A stretch of DNA of 64,000 nt from Nymphaea colorata (taxonomy: Eukaryota > Streptophyta > Magnoliopsida > Nymphaeales > Nymphaeaceae): positions 14,196,802 through 14,260,801 of the forward strand of contig NC_045145.1 of the NCBI RefSeq assembly GCF_008831285.2, written 5' to 3'. Below, piece after piece: positions 31,341 to 44,900 of this stretch (positions are counted from its first letter, which is position 1; each line of letters starts with the position of its first letter). Under the pieces are notes generated by a model. That model saw only the letters and a list, made by a program, of their open reading frames with translations, made no database searches and had not been told where the DNA came from. Both the position numbers and the translations under genes were made by a program.

Positions 31341-34300
31341 TGTTGTAATATAGGAAAAATAAATTGCAAACGCTATTTCATATATCAGGGCGCGCGGAAT
31401 TAACCGTGCGGATTTCTTTTCATGTTCTGTGCCCGTCTTCATTTTTCGCGTACGACCCATCAAGAACCAAGATCCGCTCCGCGCCATGACGACATCACAT
31501 TTATCCGTGTGTGAGGTCTGATTTTTGTTTATGGATACCCTTTTTAAACCCATCAACGCTCAACCGATCCGATTACATAGAAAATTTTGAGTAGAACCTT
31601 TGGATAGAGACGAACTTTGACAACTTCAATTGTGGCTAAATATAGCACTTTTTGTGATTTAATTAAGATGTGAATGAATACCTCCTTTTCTGAGCCAAGC
31701 AATGCCTGCTCTCAGATAACATGGTAAATCTGTTTGTTGTTAACAGAATCATCTCGAATATATCATACTATTAATGTTTCTTGGCAGATATGTTTGGCTT
31801 GCTTGGTTGTAATTATGCGATAGTGTAAGAATATAATTTATTGATAATCTCTCAGTATCATTTTAAACGTTTTTTTATTTCGCATTTTTCAGTTAGTGGT
31901 CCTATTTTTGCAGACTGATTCTCAAGACTCGTCACTGAAAACAACAACGGATAATCATGAGAAAAGCTTTCCACTTCGTCAAGGTTTGGGTGGCTGGAGA
32001 GCGTGGCGTTTAGTAGCGGCTAGAGAGCGAATGGTTTAGTAGTAGCGTGTATGGAAGAAAAGTACAACTATTACTGGTCCATCTGCAGCTTAGTCTTCAA
32101 TCTTTTTCACGTCTCTTCAATTTGGTTCACATGACTTGGTTGCTGGGTTTTTCTCAACTATTACTTTGATATTTATTTCATTCTGAATGTGAATCCCAAG
32201 TAAGATCAGGCGTCACATCTTGAAAGCAGTTCGGTTAGTTATTGTATCTGGATCCCATCAATCAATATCTTTGATTTTAACTCCAGCATATCCATCTTTA
32301 GTTTGTGGCTTTGTGCTTTATAGGCGAAGGAAGAATGCCAGGCAGTTTGATTCAGATGAAAGTAATCAAATTCTGCAATTCCTGACGTCGGTTTTGGTGA
32401 TTGGATCCAGTGACTATATATAGAGGCAGATTCAAATTTCGTTCATTTATAAAGCAAATAAGATTTGTTAAAGCATGAGCATAAATTTCAAAACACTAAT
32501 TTCTTAGATTTAAGAAGATTAATTTGGCCTCGGGTTTGAGGTCCTTGTAATTTGATAACCATGGATTTAAGATCTGACCATTCCCTTCCGATCGTAAATC
32601 TGATCTTTTCTCAATGCAGATAAGTAAAATAATGATCTTAGGCATGGATCCTTAGTTCGATGAACCATGGATTTCATTGTGGATCTTTTGTCATATCAGT
32701 GCATTTCTTGTAAAGCCCTTTGATCTGAGCGTCCGCCTGTTTAAAATGCTAAAGATTCATGGATTTGTGATCTCTCGTTCATTGACATTCGGAGCAGAGA
32801 TTAATTACTTGATAAACAGGCCATGACAAGGTGTTGAGTTAAGAATGGCCTTGGAAATTTTACTGTAAAAACCTCTTAGCCAGGGATGATTTTCCCCAAG
32901 TCAAATGAATTAAAAAAAAAAAAAATGCACCAGTTTTTTCATGTTAAAGGGGTATGAATGTACACAAAATGGGTCATAGAATTAAATTTTACATTTTGTT
33001 GTCTCTTGTGGAAACTCAGCTGTTGTGCTTTTTCAAGTCTCAATTACCTGTCTCCAGCACAGGAATAATGAATGAAGAGGACATTAAACTGTGTATCACC
33101 AGTTTATGGCGCTGTATCATGAGTTGGAATTGACTGAATTTATTGAGCTCGCTCAACAACTAGAGGTAATGGAAGCTGTAAGAGGATGCCTGCGGTCAAA
33201 ATTAGTTGGCGCTGCCAGCGGTCGGCCTAGCCCAGACCCCAAAAACCTATAGGTCGTCGCTAATAAATTGAAGCCGGTGGCCCGACCGGCCTGAGTCCAG
33301 TATTAATGGATGATGAGGCCAGGACCAACTATAGAATTACATATACATAAGTAAATATACTCGCAATTTCAATAAGACGCAACTTTTTATTCCACCAACG
33401 AATTATCGAGTTATCAACATTATAATATTTAATTAATATTTTTAGGCATCAAACTTTTTTCTGTATCATAATAATATCGGGCTTTGAAGAGCAATCCGCT
33501 TGGCAATGCTTGATGATTTCCTTCCCACACAGCAATGCTGCTCACAGTCGTTTGCGACGTCCCTACTATGGCGATCGGATGGAACATTCAATTTGAACCC
33601 AAGCCATGTAGTGTATCGGACAGAAAATATAGTTCAAACGTAGGTTTCACATTTCATTGCATTTCATTTTTTTACAAGTGCTATGAATAAATGGACCATC
33701 ACATCGAGACTTGAATCCATTTAGATATGAGCTGTTCAAAGCTCAACAAAAGACACTTTCATGTTTTAATGTGAGTCCCCAAAAGAGAAACTACTGATAA
33801 GCGCTTTCCGTATATATGCCTGACTGGATACTATAAGGGTACTGATGATAGCTGATACCTTAATCACTCAAATTAATACTCAAATTAAACACTAAGTTAA
33901 GTTGCAGTTTAATACCCAAGGTGGGTCAGACCAGATCTTGGTAGGTCCGCCAAGCAATTAGGAAACTGAACTGGATTCCCACGGGTCTGCACAACCGCAT
34001 TGGTCAACGTGCTACTGGGCCAAGGCCACACCGCACAGCCCGCATGCATTGCACGTGTCGCGGACCGACCATAACCATGGACCCACTTCTAAGCTTGATC
34101 AAACAATTCAAAGCTCACATGGAGACGTACGAACCAAATTTTGTCCATGATCAAGGGAGCAGGTCCACACCAAGAACTCATGCGCACGGTGCTCATACTA
34201 TAGACCTTTTAGTCATCAGATAAAGAGTTCTCGCACATTTTTTAGCAAAGAACTAAGCGACAAAATTGAGGGTTTGGGGAGATGGATGGTCGTCGGTCTA

Positions 34301-37300
34301 AGTGGTGCGATTGAAGTTTTTACATTCTCTGATTATTAAAGCTATTGGGCACAGTCCAACCCCATAGTTATATATGTGGACAACTTCATGCCCGTCTTTG
34401 TTTAAATCGAATTTGAGAACAGAGAACTCTTTTCTTTGTATTGAAGTGCTTAGAGTGATAGACTCAGTCAGGAACTCAACTCAAGTGGTGGACGAGAAAG
34501 AAGTTGAATGACAAAGGCAACCCCCAAGAGATGCAAGGAGACTCGGCCTTCATTTGATTCTTTCAACTCTGGGCTTCCAAAATAGAAGAAAAAAAGACAA
34601 AAAGAAAGTTCTGCAATTTACAAACATGAAGTCATTTTTCGGGTGGCATCAGCTGCTAGACACAATTAAAACTATATATCAATCAATTTCGTGCACAGAA
34701 GCAAGTGTCAGGAACTAATCTGCAATTACATAAAGAACAAGTAGGTCACTCAAAATTGTAAACCTCATGGGTACATTTCATTATATTTTTAATGTTTCGT
34801 ACAGTAATTGGCGCTTCATTTATGGCAGTCATGGCGCATTTGAGGACGCTAGTAGAAAGCCTCTTTGGTCTCCAACTCCTCGCCAGCACTCACAAGTAGA
34901 CAATATCGATTTTTTGTTTCGGCTCTGAAAACGGCGTCGTTGAATTTAATTTCTCTTTAATTTTTAAAATAAACAAAGAAGACCACAAATTTTGTCATCA
35001 AGTGGAAATTGTGAGTGTATACATGTTCTGCGTGCAATATATGTCCAATATATATATATATATATATATATAATTGGAAATAAACTGGCGACCTTTTTGG
35101 CCTGATAATCTTTTTTTTTTTCTATCTTATTAAAAACTGTCGTAGAAAGTATAGCCCATGATTGAAAACTGGCCAAGTCACCACTAACCATCACCAACAG
35201 GAGTGAGAAATAGACAGATGTTTCATAAGTAGTTCGGCGAACTATGGGCAGCCAGCAACGAGCAAAAGGAGCCAAAGTTGTTTGACAGGAAATAGTAGAC
35301 GATGTTTCAGGCGCCGTATTTCGTGAAATGGCATCATCGACTTGTATATCTTCTTTTGAGATTCAACTTGTTCCCGTTCGTGCAAGAAAAGTTCACTTTT
35401 GCTTAAGAAAATTGGAAATTAAGAAGGCTGCAAGTTTGAATTTAATTTTATTCTCAAAGCGGGTGTTCCAAGGCAAGCAGGCTCCTAGGTTCTCCCGTCC
35501 GTCAAATTCCCAATCTCCAACGAGTCGGTCCAATCTATCTGATGATCGATGACGATTCATCAGATCCAAAATCCACCAACTAATCTTATGTTCTATTCAT
35601 TGGATCGTTGTTCCCTTTCTGAGATGCGCAAAGCTGCGATTATGTGGACTTTTTGCTACTTGCCGCACTTTGTTTCTTTTGTATCAAAGTATTTTTAAAG
35701 CCAACTTGGTATATCGGTTTCATGGGATCCATCTCATGCCGTATACTTTGTTCGAACCTGTTAAAAAAGCAACAGATGAGATCTTGGAGGCTTGTTCTTA
35801 ATTGGAAAATGACTGCTGCGATGTTTTCTTCGTACCGATAGCCCACCGACTCCCCGGCAGCACCCTCATAACTTGCGGATGCGAGGACAGGAATTTCCAG
35901 CTTCGCTATTTGTCTGTTTAATTATCTTAGAATGACTATCTAGACACGGATTTGGTAGGTTGAAGACTTGCAAAATATGAAAATTATTAAATTGTTGGTG
36001 AAGACAAAAAAATCACAAACTCTGGTACAAAATTGTTAGACATAGATCTCAATCTTTGATCATGTAAGAGAAACACGATAGTCCTTTTTGTTTTCTGCAT
36101 TGCGTTTTTAATGGACATGACAGTTGGAAAACTTGTTTTGAGTAAAAGAAGGGCTGAATGCGTGGAGAAACTTCCTGACATACCTTGCTCGATGCGGATC
36201 GATATAAATTTAAGTCGGCTAGTTAAACTGAAAACGAATATATAATGTACTACTCAATAGTATGAATTTTTGTCAACCACGAGTTGCCTTTTCTTTTGAG
36301 AAAACGTATAATGAAAGCCACGAAAGAAAAATATTCATCCGATGACATTATAATCATTAGCTACTTGATACATAATGTTAGGGATGGCAACAGGCTAGGC
36401 AATTCCAGGCAACCGGAGCCAACCACACCAAACCCATTCCTCTGAGAGCTATAAAACCTCAGGGAACTTACGATCAAGTCAAAAGTAGTAGTGCCTGCCA
36501 CCTTTTACAGTCTCGCTTATTCAATCAAGAGCTACCAGAGAAAACTGTCAAGCGGAAGAAGATTTCAAGTCCATAATATATAAACAAACCAGAACCAAAC
36601 AACTATCTAACCTTCACTAAGCAAATCAAACGCAAAGATTACACTAACAAAGGAACACAGACACCAATCAGCCAAAGTACACCATGGATCCCAATTCCGA
36701 CACTAAACCATGTTAGTGACTGGGTTTAGCATCGAAACAAACGAGCTCTCAGCTTCTAGCATGATTTTCGTGTCACCCAAATCTTGATCAGTGAGTCATC
36801 GCCAGTGTCCATACTTTGTCCTGATCATCGTCACAGAATGTTCAAAGAAAAAAGCCATTAATTTCGGGGATGAAACCACTGACAGATGCCCCGAGAAGGT
36901 TACGAGTTCGGGTTTGAGAACATGAGTTGCATGTTCAAGACTCTAAACGATTAGAATGCCATTGCAGGAGGAAGATTAACGACGGTTTTCTTGAATCACT
37001 TAAAATTCAAGCATGTAATGTATTCGGAGGCATCATTTAAGAGAACAACAAAATTTGGCGATATTTATTATTATTTAGCCTAATGATTGTAATCGGCTTT
37101 GTCCTTTTGCCGTGAAAAATGATGAGCAGATGGAAAGACTCCAAGTTTGTTTAAGCAAATCTGTATGACTACTGGGGCCTGCAGTGCCAACGCGTCGGAC
37201 CTTAATTGGATCTCTACACACTCAAAAGGGAATTCATCTGAAAAGTGGTGTATGGTTTGCAATCAGATCCATCCTATATGTTTGATTATAAATAGTTAAC

Positions 37301-38100
37301 CAGACTTTCTTGTCTCTTTAGGCTGACCTGTATCATGGGTCCATGGTTCTTATGTTTCCTCCAATTATAAAACAGCAGTGGAAAGTCTTGGTCAGCAAAA
37401 CTGAAAAAGCGAGATTCCGGCAAAACGATTGGAAATTTGAGGCGTTTTCTTTTATACGAGACTCAGATGGGGCCCGAGAGAAACTATTTCCAATTAAGAG
37501 AAGGAGGGAAGGTTCCACACACGTGCACGAGCGACTCGGCAAGGCAAGGACGACCCCTTCCGTTCCGTGCAACTCCACCGTCACCTCCACGCGCTCAAAT
37601 ATATACATTTATTTAAATCTTTCGAACGCTAAATTGGTTGAAACCGTAGTTCTCTTTTAGTGAACAGATTTTTAATTTTCATAAAAGCCCATCAAAAAGT
37701 TTATTGAAAGGATTTAAAATTACATACAGTGCTCACAGGTAATCTCAATTGGTAAGCTAAAATGCCCCTCAACAAAAAAAAAACTCACTAAAAACTTAAA
37801 TTTTTGCAATTTTTTTTCTCGTCATTAATCTCAATCTACAAATGTATACATCTTTATATAATAATAGAATTGATTGAGGAGCGTGGGCGCGTGCGATTTG
37901 ACCGGGAAGAAGCAAAGAGAAAGCCACCGCCACGAAAGCCGCAGCCAAAGCAAAGCCCCTGGTGGGCCCAGTTGAAGTGGAAACCGGGAAGAGACCGTCT
38001 CCTTTTGTACGTCGTACGCAACCGTCAAGGCCCGCAATCATCTGCCCGATTGCCCTCCACGCCCCGCCGTTCAAGCAACCGGGCTGCTCTGCTTCCCCCT
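31341..38100. other. Intergenic, no gene recognised
   Basis: AT-rich DNA between the MCM9 promoter and the next gene. Open frames are short and look random, including 35328-35552 plus and 37343-37660 plus. It contains an (AT)12 run at 35048-35072. The last 700 bp become GC-richer toward the promoter at 38101. I see no transposon ends with flanking duplications here. Confidence 0.6.
35048..35072. repeat. (AT)n microsatellite
   Basis: About twelve uninterrupted AT units in intergenic DNA. Confidence 0.95.
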
Positions 38101-38108
38101 CTATAAAG
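38101..38108 (+). promoter_or_regulatory. TATA box of the 38176 gene
   Basis: CTATAAAG lies 68-75 bp upstream of the ATG at 38176. The implied 5' UTR is short, about 40-45 nt, and ends in an uninterrupted GA run (38157-38174). Confidence 0.7.
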
Positions 38109-38156
38109 TTCCTCCCTCACGCCACCACGCCTCCGCAGACTGAGAGAAGAGAAGTG

Positions 38157-38174
38157 GAGAGAGAGAGAGAGAGA
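38157..38174 (+). repeat. (GA)9 tract in the 5' UTR
   Basis: Nine GA units end one base before the start codon of the 38176 gene. GA/CT tracts at this position are common in plant core promoters and leaders. The length is probably polymorphic. Confidence 0.85.
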
Positions 38175-38175
38175 C

Positions 38176-38754
38176 ATGGCGATGGCATGGCCGTCGGATA
38201 TGCAAGGAAGGTGCCTGAAACATCCGGACCGGCGTCCATCTCCGGGCGTCTGCTCCGTCTGCCTCAAGGAGCGGCTCGTACATCTTTCCCACTGTAAGCC
38301 CTCTTCCTACTCCTCCGCCTCCCTTTCCACCTCCTACTCCCACTACTCCTACTCCCCCTCTTCTTCCGAGTCCTCTACTCGCTCGACTCCTCCTCTTCCG
38401 CCAGCTTCTTCCTGGGCCCCCCCACACGAGGAGGGGGAGGAGCACGAGCCGGGGCCGTCGTCCCTGATGAGCAAGGAGGGGACGCGGTTGTCCGAGAGGG
38501 CGGGGAGGTTGTGGCCGCTTAGGAGGAGCAGGTCGGCAGCGTATGAGGTGAAGAGACCGGTCGCGGCAGAGCCGACGAAGAAGACCGTCGGTGGTGGCGC
38601 AGGCGGCGGTGGGTTGTGGTCAATGCTGATGATGAAGGGGAGGAAGGAGGCGGCCGAGGAGAAGGGGAAGGGGAAGGGGAAAGGGAAAGGGCGGACATGG
38701 CGATTTGGGCAGTCCAAGACGGTGAAGGATATCGCCTTTCTTGGTGTTCGTTGA
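38176..38754 (+). CDS. Small Cys-motif basic protein (DUF740/OCTOPUS-like N-terminus)
   Basis: Single-exon frame of 192 residues. Near residues 12-32 it has the motif GRCLKHPDRRPSPGVCSVCL, with spacing C-x2-H then C-x2-C. This resembles the HPD...GFC..CL signature at the N-terminus of plant DUF740 (OCTOPUS-type) and related small proteins. Then come a serine-rich stretch (about 43-75), a central basic segment (RLWPLRRSRSA), a glycine-rich patch and a (KG)5 run near residues 167-176. The C-terminus is basic. There is no signal peptide or membrane span. Known relatives act at the plasma membrane in vascular tissue, but this protein is much shorter than OCTOPUS, so the role is not assigned. The gene is supported by the TATA box, the ATG context and coding-like GC-rich composition. 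Confidence 0.72.
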   Translation: MAMAWPSDMQGRCLKHPDRRPSPGVCSVCLKERLVHLSHCKPSSYSSASLSTSYSHYSYSPSSSESSTRSTPPLPPASSWAPPHEEGEEHEPGPSSLMSKEGTRLSERAGRLWPLRRSRSAAYEVKRPVAAEPTKKTVGGGAGGGGLWSMLMMKGRKEAAEEKGKGKGKGKGRTWRFGQSKTVKDIAFLGVR

Positions 38755-41700
38755 GAATGAAGGCAAGTGGGCGGTTTTCCCTGATTTTTCCTTTCTCCTT
38801 CTCTTTTTGCTCTCTTATTTCATTTTTCATTCGTCTTCGGCGACTGTAAGAAATTTGTATCTATACAATATGTAGGATCCACAGTGTTTACCATATGTTT
38901 TATTTGTCTCCCTGAACTCTCTATTTTTTTCTTTTTGTTGTCTCTGGAGGTAGTCGCCAATATTTTAGGGGTTTGAACGAACAACTTTTAAGAGATTATT
39001 CTGTCTTAAGTGCGGAAAGTCTATAAAAGTTCGATCATGCGAAGATTCAATAACTTTTTCTTGTGAATTTGGACAAAGGAGTTCTTTGCAGTTTGCACGT
39101 CTCTCTCTCTCTCTCTCTCTCCATCCCGACGGCCGTTTGGAACCGTACGTGTAAAATATTACTTCGATTCAAAACATGACGCAGAGCTATCTTATCTTTT
39201 TGCCTTTTGTTTTCATATCTTAAAGTTTGTATCTGAACATCTGTTGTCGTCCTAATTTGGGTCGATTGAACAGTAAACTTGAGTTCATCTTACACCATTT
39301 TTTTTAACAAGCGAAACTCTAAACAATATTTTTTTAGCAAAAAATATATCTAAAACTTAATGAAACGCCCACAGACTTTAGCACCGATATAAACTGAACG
39401 AACAGCCTTGACTTATAATCCATTCCCCCCGGTATGCCACCAATCATAACTTAGCCTCCCTCCAAAAATTAAATGAATCATTTAAATAATTAAACCAAAT
39501 TCGCCTGGCATATTTTTTACATAGGAATTAGGAGATTGATTTGGAAGATTCATTTTCCAGAAGATTAATTTTCTATGCTCACCAGATCTGACGGGGTCTA
39601 AAAATGGATAGTCCCACTGCCACCTCGGCATTATGAAGTCAATTAATTGGTAGCAAGATTTGTGCTTATAGTGCGAATCGCACTAATCGCGGAAACAAAT
39701 ATGTCCAGATGTTTTTGACAAGAATAACAGATCTCTTTCAGTTGTCATTACAAAGGGAAAATCATGAAGATATGGCAGAGAAATGAATAATCAATCGCTC
39801 TTGACGAAAATGTTGAAGCCATTCCACGGAAAGTGTAGTGGTGCAAAAGCAGAGGTGCCCGTTGAAGTCGGTCTCTCGGAAAGGTGTTGACCTGACTGGA
39901 TCTGCTTCGAATATGTGGCTACCTGTTTCTTCGTCTTCACTCCATGCTTTCGGTCAAAGCATGCAGGCTTGACATACAAACTCTAAATACGTATTCCTTC
40001 CAATTTGCTTAAATTCTACCTTTTGTGCTCGAATGAAATTCATCGATGGTTTTTAGAGGCACTTAATTTTTTACTTTTCTATCAACTGAATATTAGGTTT
40101 TACGCGTGGTGATTGTTCAACAATACGACACGATCGGTAATACACTGTCATGCATATAAAGGGTTGAACATTGATGAACTTGACTTCCAGATATGCTTGA
40201 CAACATTGTTTTGTTTTGGAACTTCTTCACTGTTTTCTTTTGTTTGATGGGAAGGCTGGGTTTCACTTATTCACTTTTTTGTTTTCTCTACATTACAAGA
40301 AGCGCAACCGAGCTCTTGACCTCTTTAATTTAAAGGACTTAAATAAAAATCTGTTGCCCAGGTAGGAGAAGTTTTCATATGTCGCGAATTTTGCGGGTTG
40401 TCCGTCGCCCGACCTAAGTCGTAAATTTTGCAGGCCATCTGGTACAGTAGCTTAATATTGACAGGGATGTGGCTGTGAGATAGTTTTCCATTTTTATCTG
40501 TTTAAATACAATTTTCCATGCATCTAGGAAGTCAAAATTCAAACCGTTTCAACCTTATTTTTGCCTCTCACAGACCACAAGTGCACCTCTTACGGCCATA
40601 AACCCTCTCTCTCTCTCTCATTCTGAACTAAGAGTAAGCTCGCTATAGTGCCATTAAATTGTCATTCAAACGCCTGAAGATACCTGGTGAGTCGTTTTTT
40701 GCCGCTTAGCAATGCCATTTAGGAACAAATAAATCACAAAAAATAAGTGGTCAGCAAAAGTCAAGAAAAAGGCAAGTCAATACCCGAACTGTAAGCTTCC
40801 TACCTCGAAAAAAAGAAGTCGAGCAAAAACAAGATCAGGCGATTCATTTTAGAAGGGAACAAGGTCGGCAATTTCTGTGAGGGAAAGTATCAAGTATGTA
40901 TCTTTTATTGCAGTCTCGGCACTGGCCACCGGGTTATCAGTCATTTTTCTTAAGAGTAAAAGTTTGAAACGCACAAGAAAACTGTGAAACTAAGATAAGC
41001 CTCAATTCTTCGTTCGGCCATCCGACAAACTGGTTCATTTGAACGGGCCGAGGACTCTATCTATCTCCATCTTGTTTCCCGAGGTCAAAGATCATTTAAT
41101 AGGCCACCCTCCCAATTATCCAGGTGGAACCAGCAGGTACCAATTCCCCACAGACTTTCACGTGGAGGGGGCACCACTCCCCAGACTTAATGAGTAAAGA
41201 CCATAAGCGCGTCATGAAAATCCAAAAAGTTGTCGACAAGAAAAGCAAAAGCCCATGTCCACATGTACAAGATTTCAATTAGGCTGAGCTGACAAAAAAA
41301 AAAACGCACCTCCAAAAGATCGACAAACCAAAGAAATACCAGCATCCTGACTCGTGTAATAGAGACAGCTCCTTCAGCATTGGACGTGGCTGTCGTGCAG
41401 ACCCACATTTGTGTCATCCGAACCCACCACCAACCTTTCCCATGAAACGCATAGACCAGAGGATGCAGACCCATGGATTTAGTATCAGACCCTTTCGACA
41501 TCTTCTCTCGCATCACAACACTAACGAAAATGAAATAAATAGAGATGAACAGAGCTTGTACACTAGAACTCCTAGAAATATTCATCACCACTGTGCTGTG
41601 AAGAAGCTGTACAATGAAGCGATTCAATCGATATGAACACCTTTCACACGAACTTTTTAAGCAGAAAATTAATTTGAAAACATGCTCTGACGAGTTGGAT

Positions 41701-41956
41701 CCCGGGCATGTATCTTGCAATCTCTGCCGAGTTCGTCAGGATAATCCTCCAAGCTTATGCAATTTTGGGATCGGGTTCCCTTAGAATACTGCCCTCCCCA
41801 TGTATGGATCTCAATGAATTAATTTAATGAGTTTGGCAATCAACCGGATCTTCACATATTGGTGGAAGGAACGATCAGTTAACCTCATTACTCGGTAGAG
41901 CTTTTGGCGATTATCTAGCGGCCCTGGACATTGCGTTGCCCACGGCATAACGGTAC
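38755..41956. other. Intergenic between two convergent genes
   Basis: It holds the 3' ends of the 38176 gene (plus) and LMBD2 (minus). A (CT)11 run lies at 39100-39121. A minus-strand open frame of 177 codons (41720-41187) lies just past the LMBD2 stop, but shows no family resemblance and is probably 3' UTR or chance. I see nothing else of note. Confidence 0.55.
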
Positions 41957-44900
41957 TCAAAACTCATCACCTCTGTTCTCCGGAGGTTTCTTTATTTTCT
42001 TAAATATCTCATCCAGGGATTTTTCTGGGACGTCAGAGTTTGGTTTCGATTCTCGAGTTTGACGCAGCTGCATGAATCCCTTGGCATCTAAGTTTGCTCG
42101 GAAATTCTGGAAATTAGTTTTCATTGAAGCCCATGTATTTGAGAGTCCAGACGAACTGCTCGTCGTCACTTTTGAGTTGTGTTCATCTCTGGAGTTGCCA
42201 GATTCAAGCAGAGAGACTGAGAAAGAAGGCTTGGAATCTCTTCGTTGCTGACCTTTCAAAGCGCCGTATTTTCTTTCAATGCCTTCACGGCGACTGTTAT
42301 ATCTTCGGTTCTCATCCTCAAAAGTCCTTGACTGAGAACCACTACCATCATGCCTTGATAAACTTGCCGTCAGTGACTTGATTTCATTTCTGGCAGATCC
42401 CTGGACGCCACCATGGGAAAAAAAAAAGTTTGTTAGAATGCTACTCTACAGCCAAACTGCCGATACATTATTAAATTATTCGACTACTGAAACAGCAAAT
42501 ATATATTCATTGGCCAACCTGCTCCTAGAGTCATTTAACAGCAAGTTCCAAAAACTCAGAAATATCAACTGTCAAATGGTTTCCACTCTACAGTGAAAAC
42601 AGGCTTCATAATCTTTGTTTAATCGAATTCAAGTAGATGGTGAACGAAAAAGGACTAAGAAAACTTGGATTTCTGCATGAAATGTGGAAAAAAAAATAGA
42701 GGGCATGAATCCTCTGTTGTAGAAAGAAACATACCACAGGCACAGTACCAGATTCTATATCTGCACTAACAGCGTTGAAGTTTCTAACCAATGGAACAAT
42801 ACTCTCCCCAATACTCGAACCTTGCTGGAGCCAGGATCTCTCTGAAAACATTTGGGAAAGAAAAACAATACAACGTCATGTTCTTTTGTCTGCATACATT
42901 TGTAAATTGTAATATAAATTCACGTGGTTTTTATCCGACACCTTTCAACCAAAAGACACTCATTAACATGTTCACTGGAGTGCATATCTTGTCGATTTTT
43001 TAAAATTAAATATGCAAACAGGTAATCACTGCAGCCATTAGTGAGCAGCAGGGTTTTACAAGCCATATATGTGCTAATCGTCGTCATTTTGCAGAACTGA
43101 TACTAATCATCAAGATTTATCAAATCTCTCCAGAAAAATTTTTGATAGCTCCTCCGCTAAATCCAAATTCAAGGAACACAAAAAATTATCAACACCATGA
43201 TGAGCTTACCCTTCTGCAGGATGATAACTCCTGATGGATCGAACCCATCCATATCTTCAGCCTCATTTTGAAAACTGAGCCTTTTCCAGTTGCCAAAAAA
43301 ATTCACGACTTTATGAAAAAAGTTGCTGGCAACCAGCAATGTGTAAACAACCATAATCAGTGGGTAAATCCTGTTAAACCCACGCCCAAAAAATGGCACT
43401 GCATCATCAATGTTTCCCATCCTCTGCAAAAAATAAAGAGTTAACAAGATGATCCTTTGATTTCCCAAATGGAAAGAATCAGGCTCTACGAAAGTAAAAA
43501 GTTGACACCCTAGAGAGATTTGGAGTATTGGCAGAGATTTGTCAGCAACTAAGGTCAACAAAGGGGAGGACCCATCACAAAAAGAATTGTCAGCACGTAT
43601 TGTCAGGAAAGGGAGCATCCATCACAAGAAACGTATATGGCGCTTGGCTCAGGAGGTTGGTGCAGTGGGAGATGACCGTGGCTATCAGGTGGGAAGTCAT
43701 GGTTCATCTCCCATGGGCATCATCTCCTTGCACAAGCTGAAACAAGGTGTACTTCCTAGCGTCAGGAAGGTTCCCTGTAAGGGTGTAACCACTGGTCACG
43801 TCCGGGTTTTCCTTTTGACTCGTTGGAAAAAAATGGTTTTTAGTTATGAGAATTTTACATGTTTCATTGTCGATACAAGCGTATGGCGGTCATCATGATG
43901 ATACACCAAGGGTCATAAACACAGAATACTAGTAATGAAGACAGGCATAAAACATTGAGGATAACACAGAATTCTCATAACAATAATAATTAGCAATAAT
44001 ACCAAATGATACTGTGCTGTTTTGGTGCATTGATGACTGGCAAAGGCAAGATTTATAAAGAGGACGATGATCATGACATGGTGGCAGCAAATGACCTAGT
44101 ATCACAGGCATTGCTGCGTAACAGTAAGATGATGACAATATTCAGTTGGCAAGCGAAAAGCTGTTCAGTGTTGACAATGTTGGCAGCGTGCAAAATCATG
44201 CATGGACCTAGAATGGGAGAGTTGTTAATTTTGACTATACTACGGTACTACCAGGGCCAACAGGTCAGGAATGCATGAATTTCAAACTATGTTCGATCTG
44301 ATATATGAAAGAAAGAGGGTTCAGTTATGTCTTCTGCTCACATATATAGGAACAACTTAATAAATTAAGCAGATACGGTTTCTCATAAGTCATAACCAAA
44401 GATGAAATTAGGGTCCTTAAATGTTTGATGTAAAAGGCATAAGCAAAAGGATGAAAACTGTTTCACCAGGCGTGAGCTGTTTTTGGTTGATATTCCATAT
44501 TACATCAAGTATGAATTTCCACAAAAAGAGAGAGAGAGAGAGAGGTCCTAGAGTGAAGACCAGATCGTCCCCTTCCAATGGTTGCAAATATATGTGAAAA
44601 GTAGAATGCAGGTACTGCATGTTCAAGTGTTCCAAGCTCTAGTCCCTCCCACAAGAACCCAGGAAAAAAAGAAAAAAGAAAAGCTCCCCACCTAAACCAA
44701 AGTACAATTGCACCCCCATCAGCACCACCCTTCCAGGTCTTATTAACGAAGAACTCCAGTAATCAGCTAAAAGAAAAATGTATAATAGCCCCTTGCATGT
44801 ATATATGTCACCTTTTCCTGATTCTAAATTTACACATCCTTAATCCAAAGAAAAGGAAAAAAGTTAACTTTATTTCTGTAAAAGAAACACCAGGAAGGTT

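Noticed and set aside
41187-41720. 177-codon minus-strand frame after LMBD2
   Set aside because: Long for chance, but hydrophobic and composition-driven with no recognised family. It lies where the LMBD2 3' UTR should be.
43528-43898. Plus-strand frames in LMBD2 intron 11
   Set aside because: The sequence is more complex than nearby intron DNA and may be repeat-derived, but I found no flanking duplication, terminal repeats or protein resemblance.
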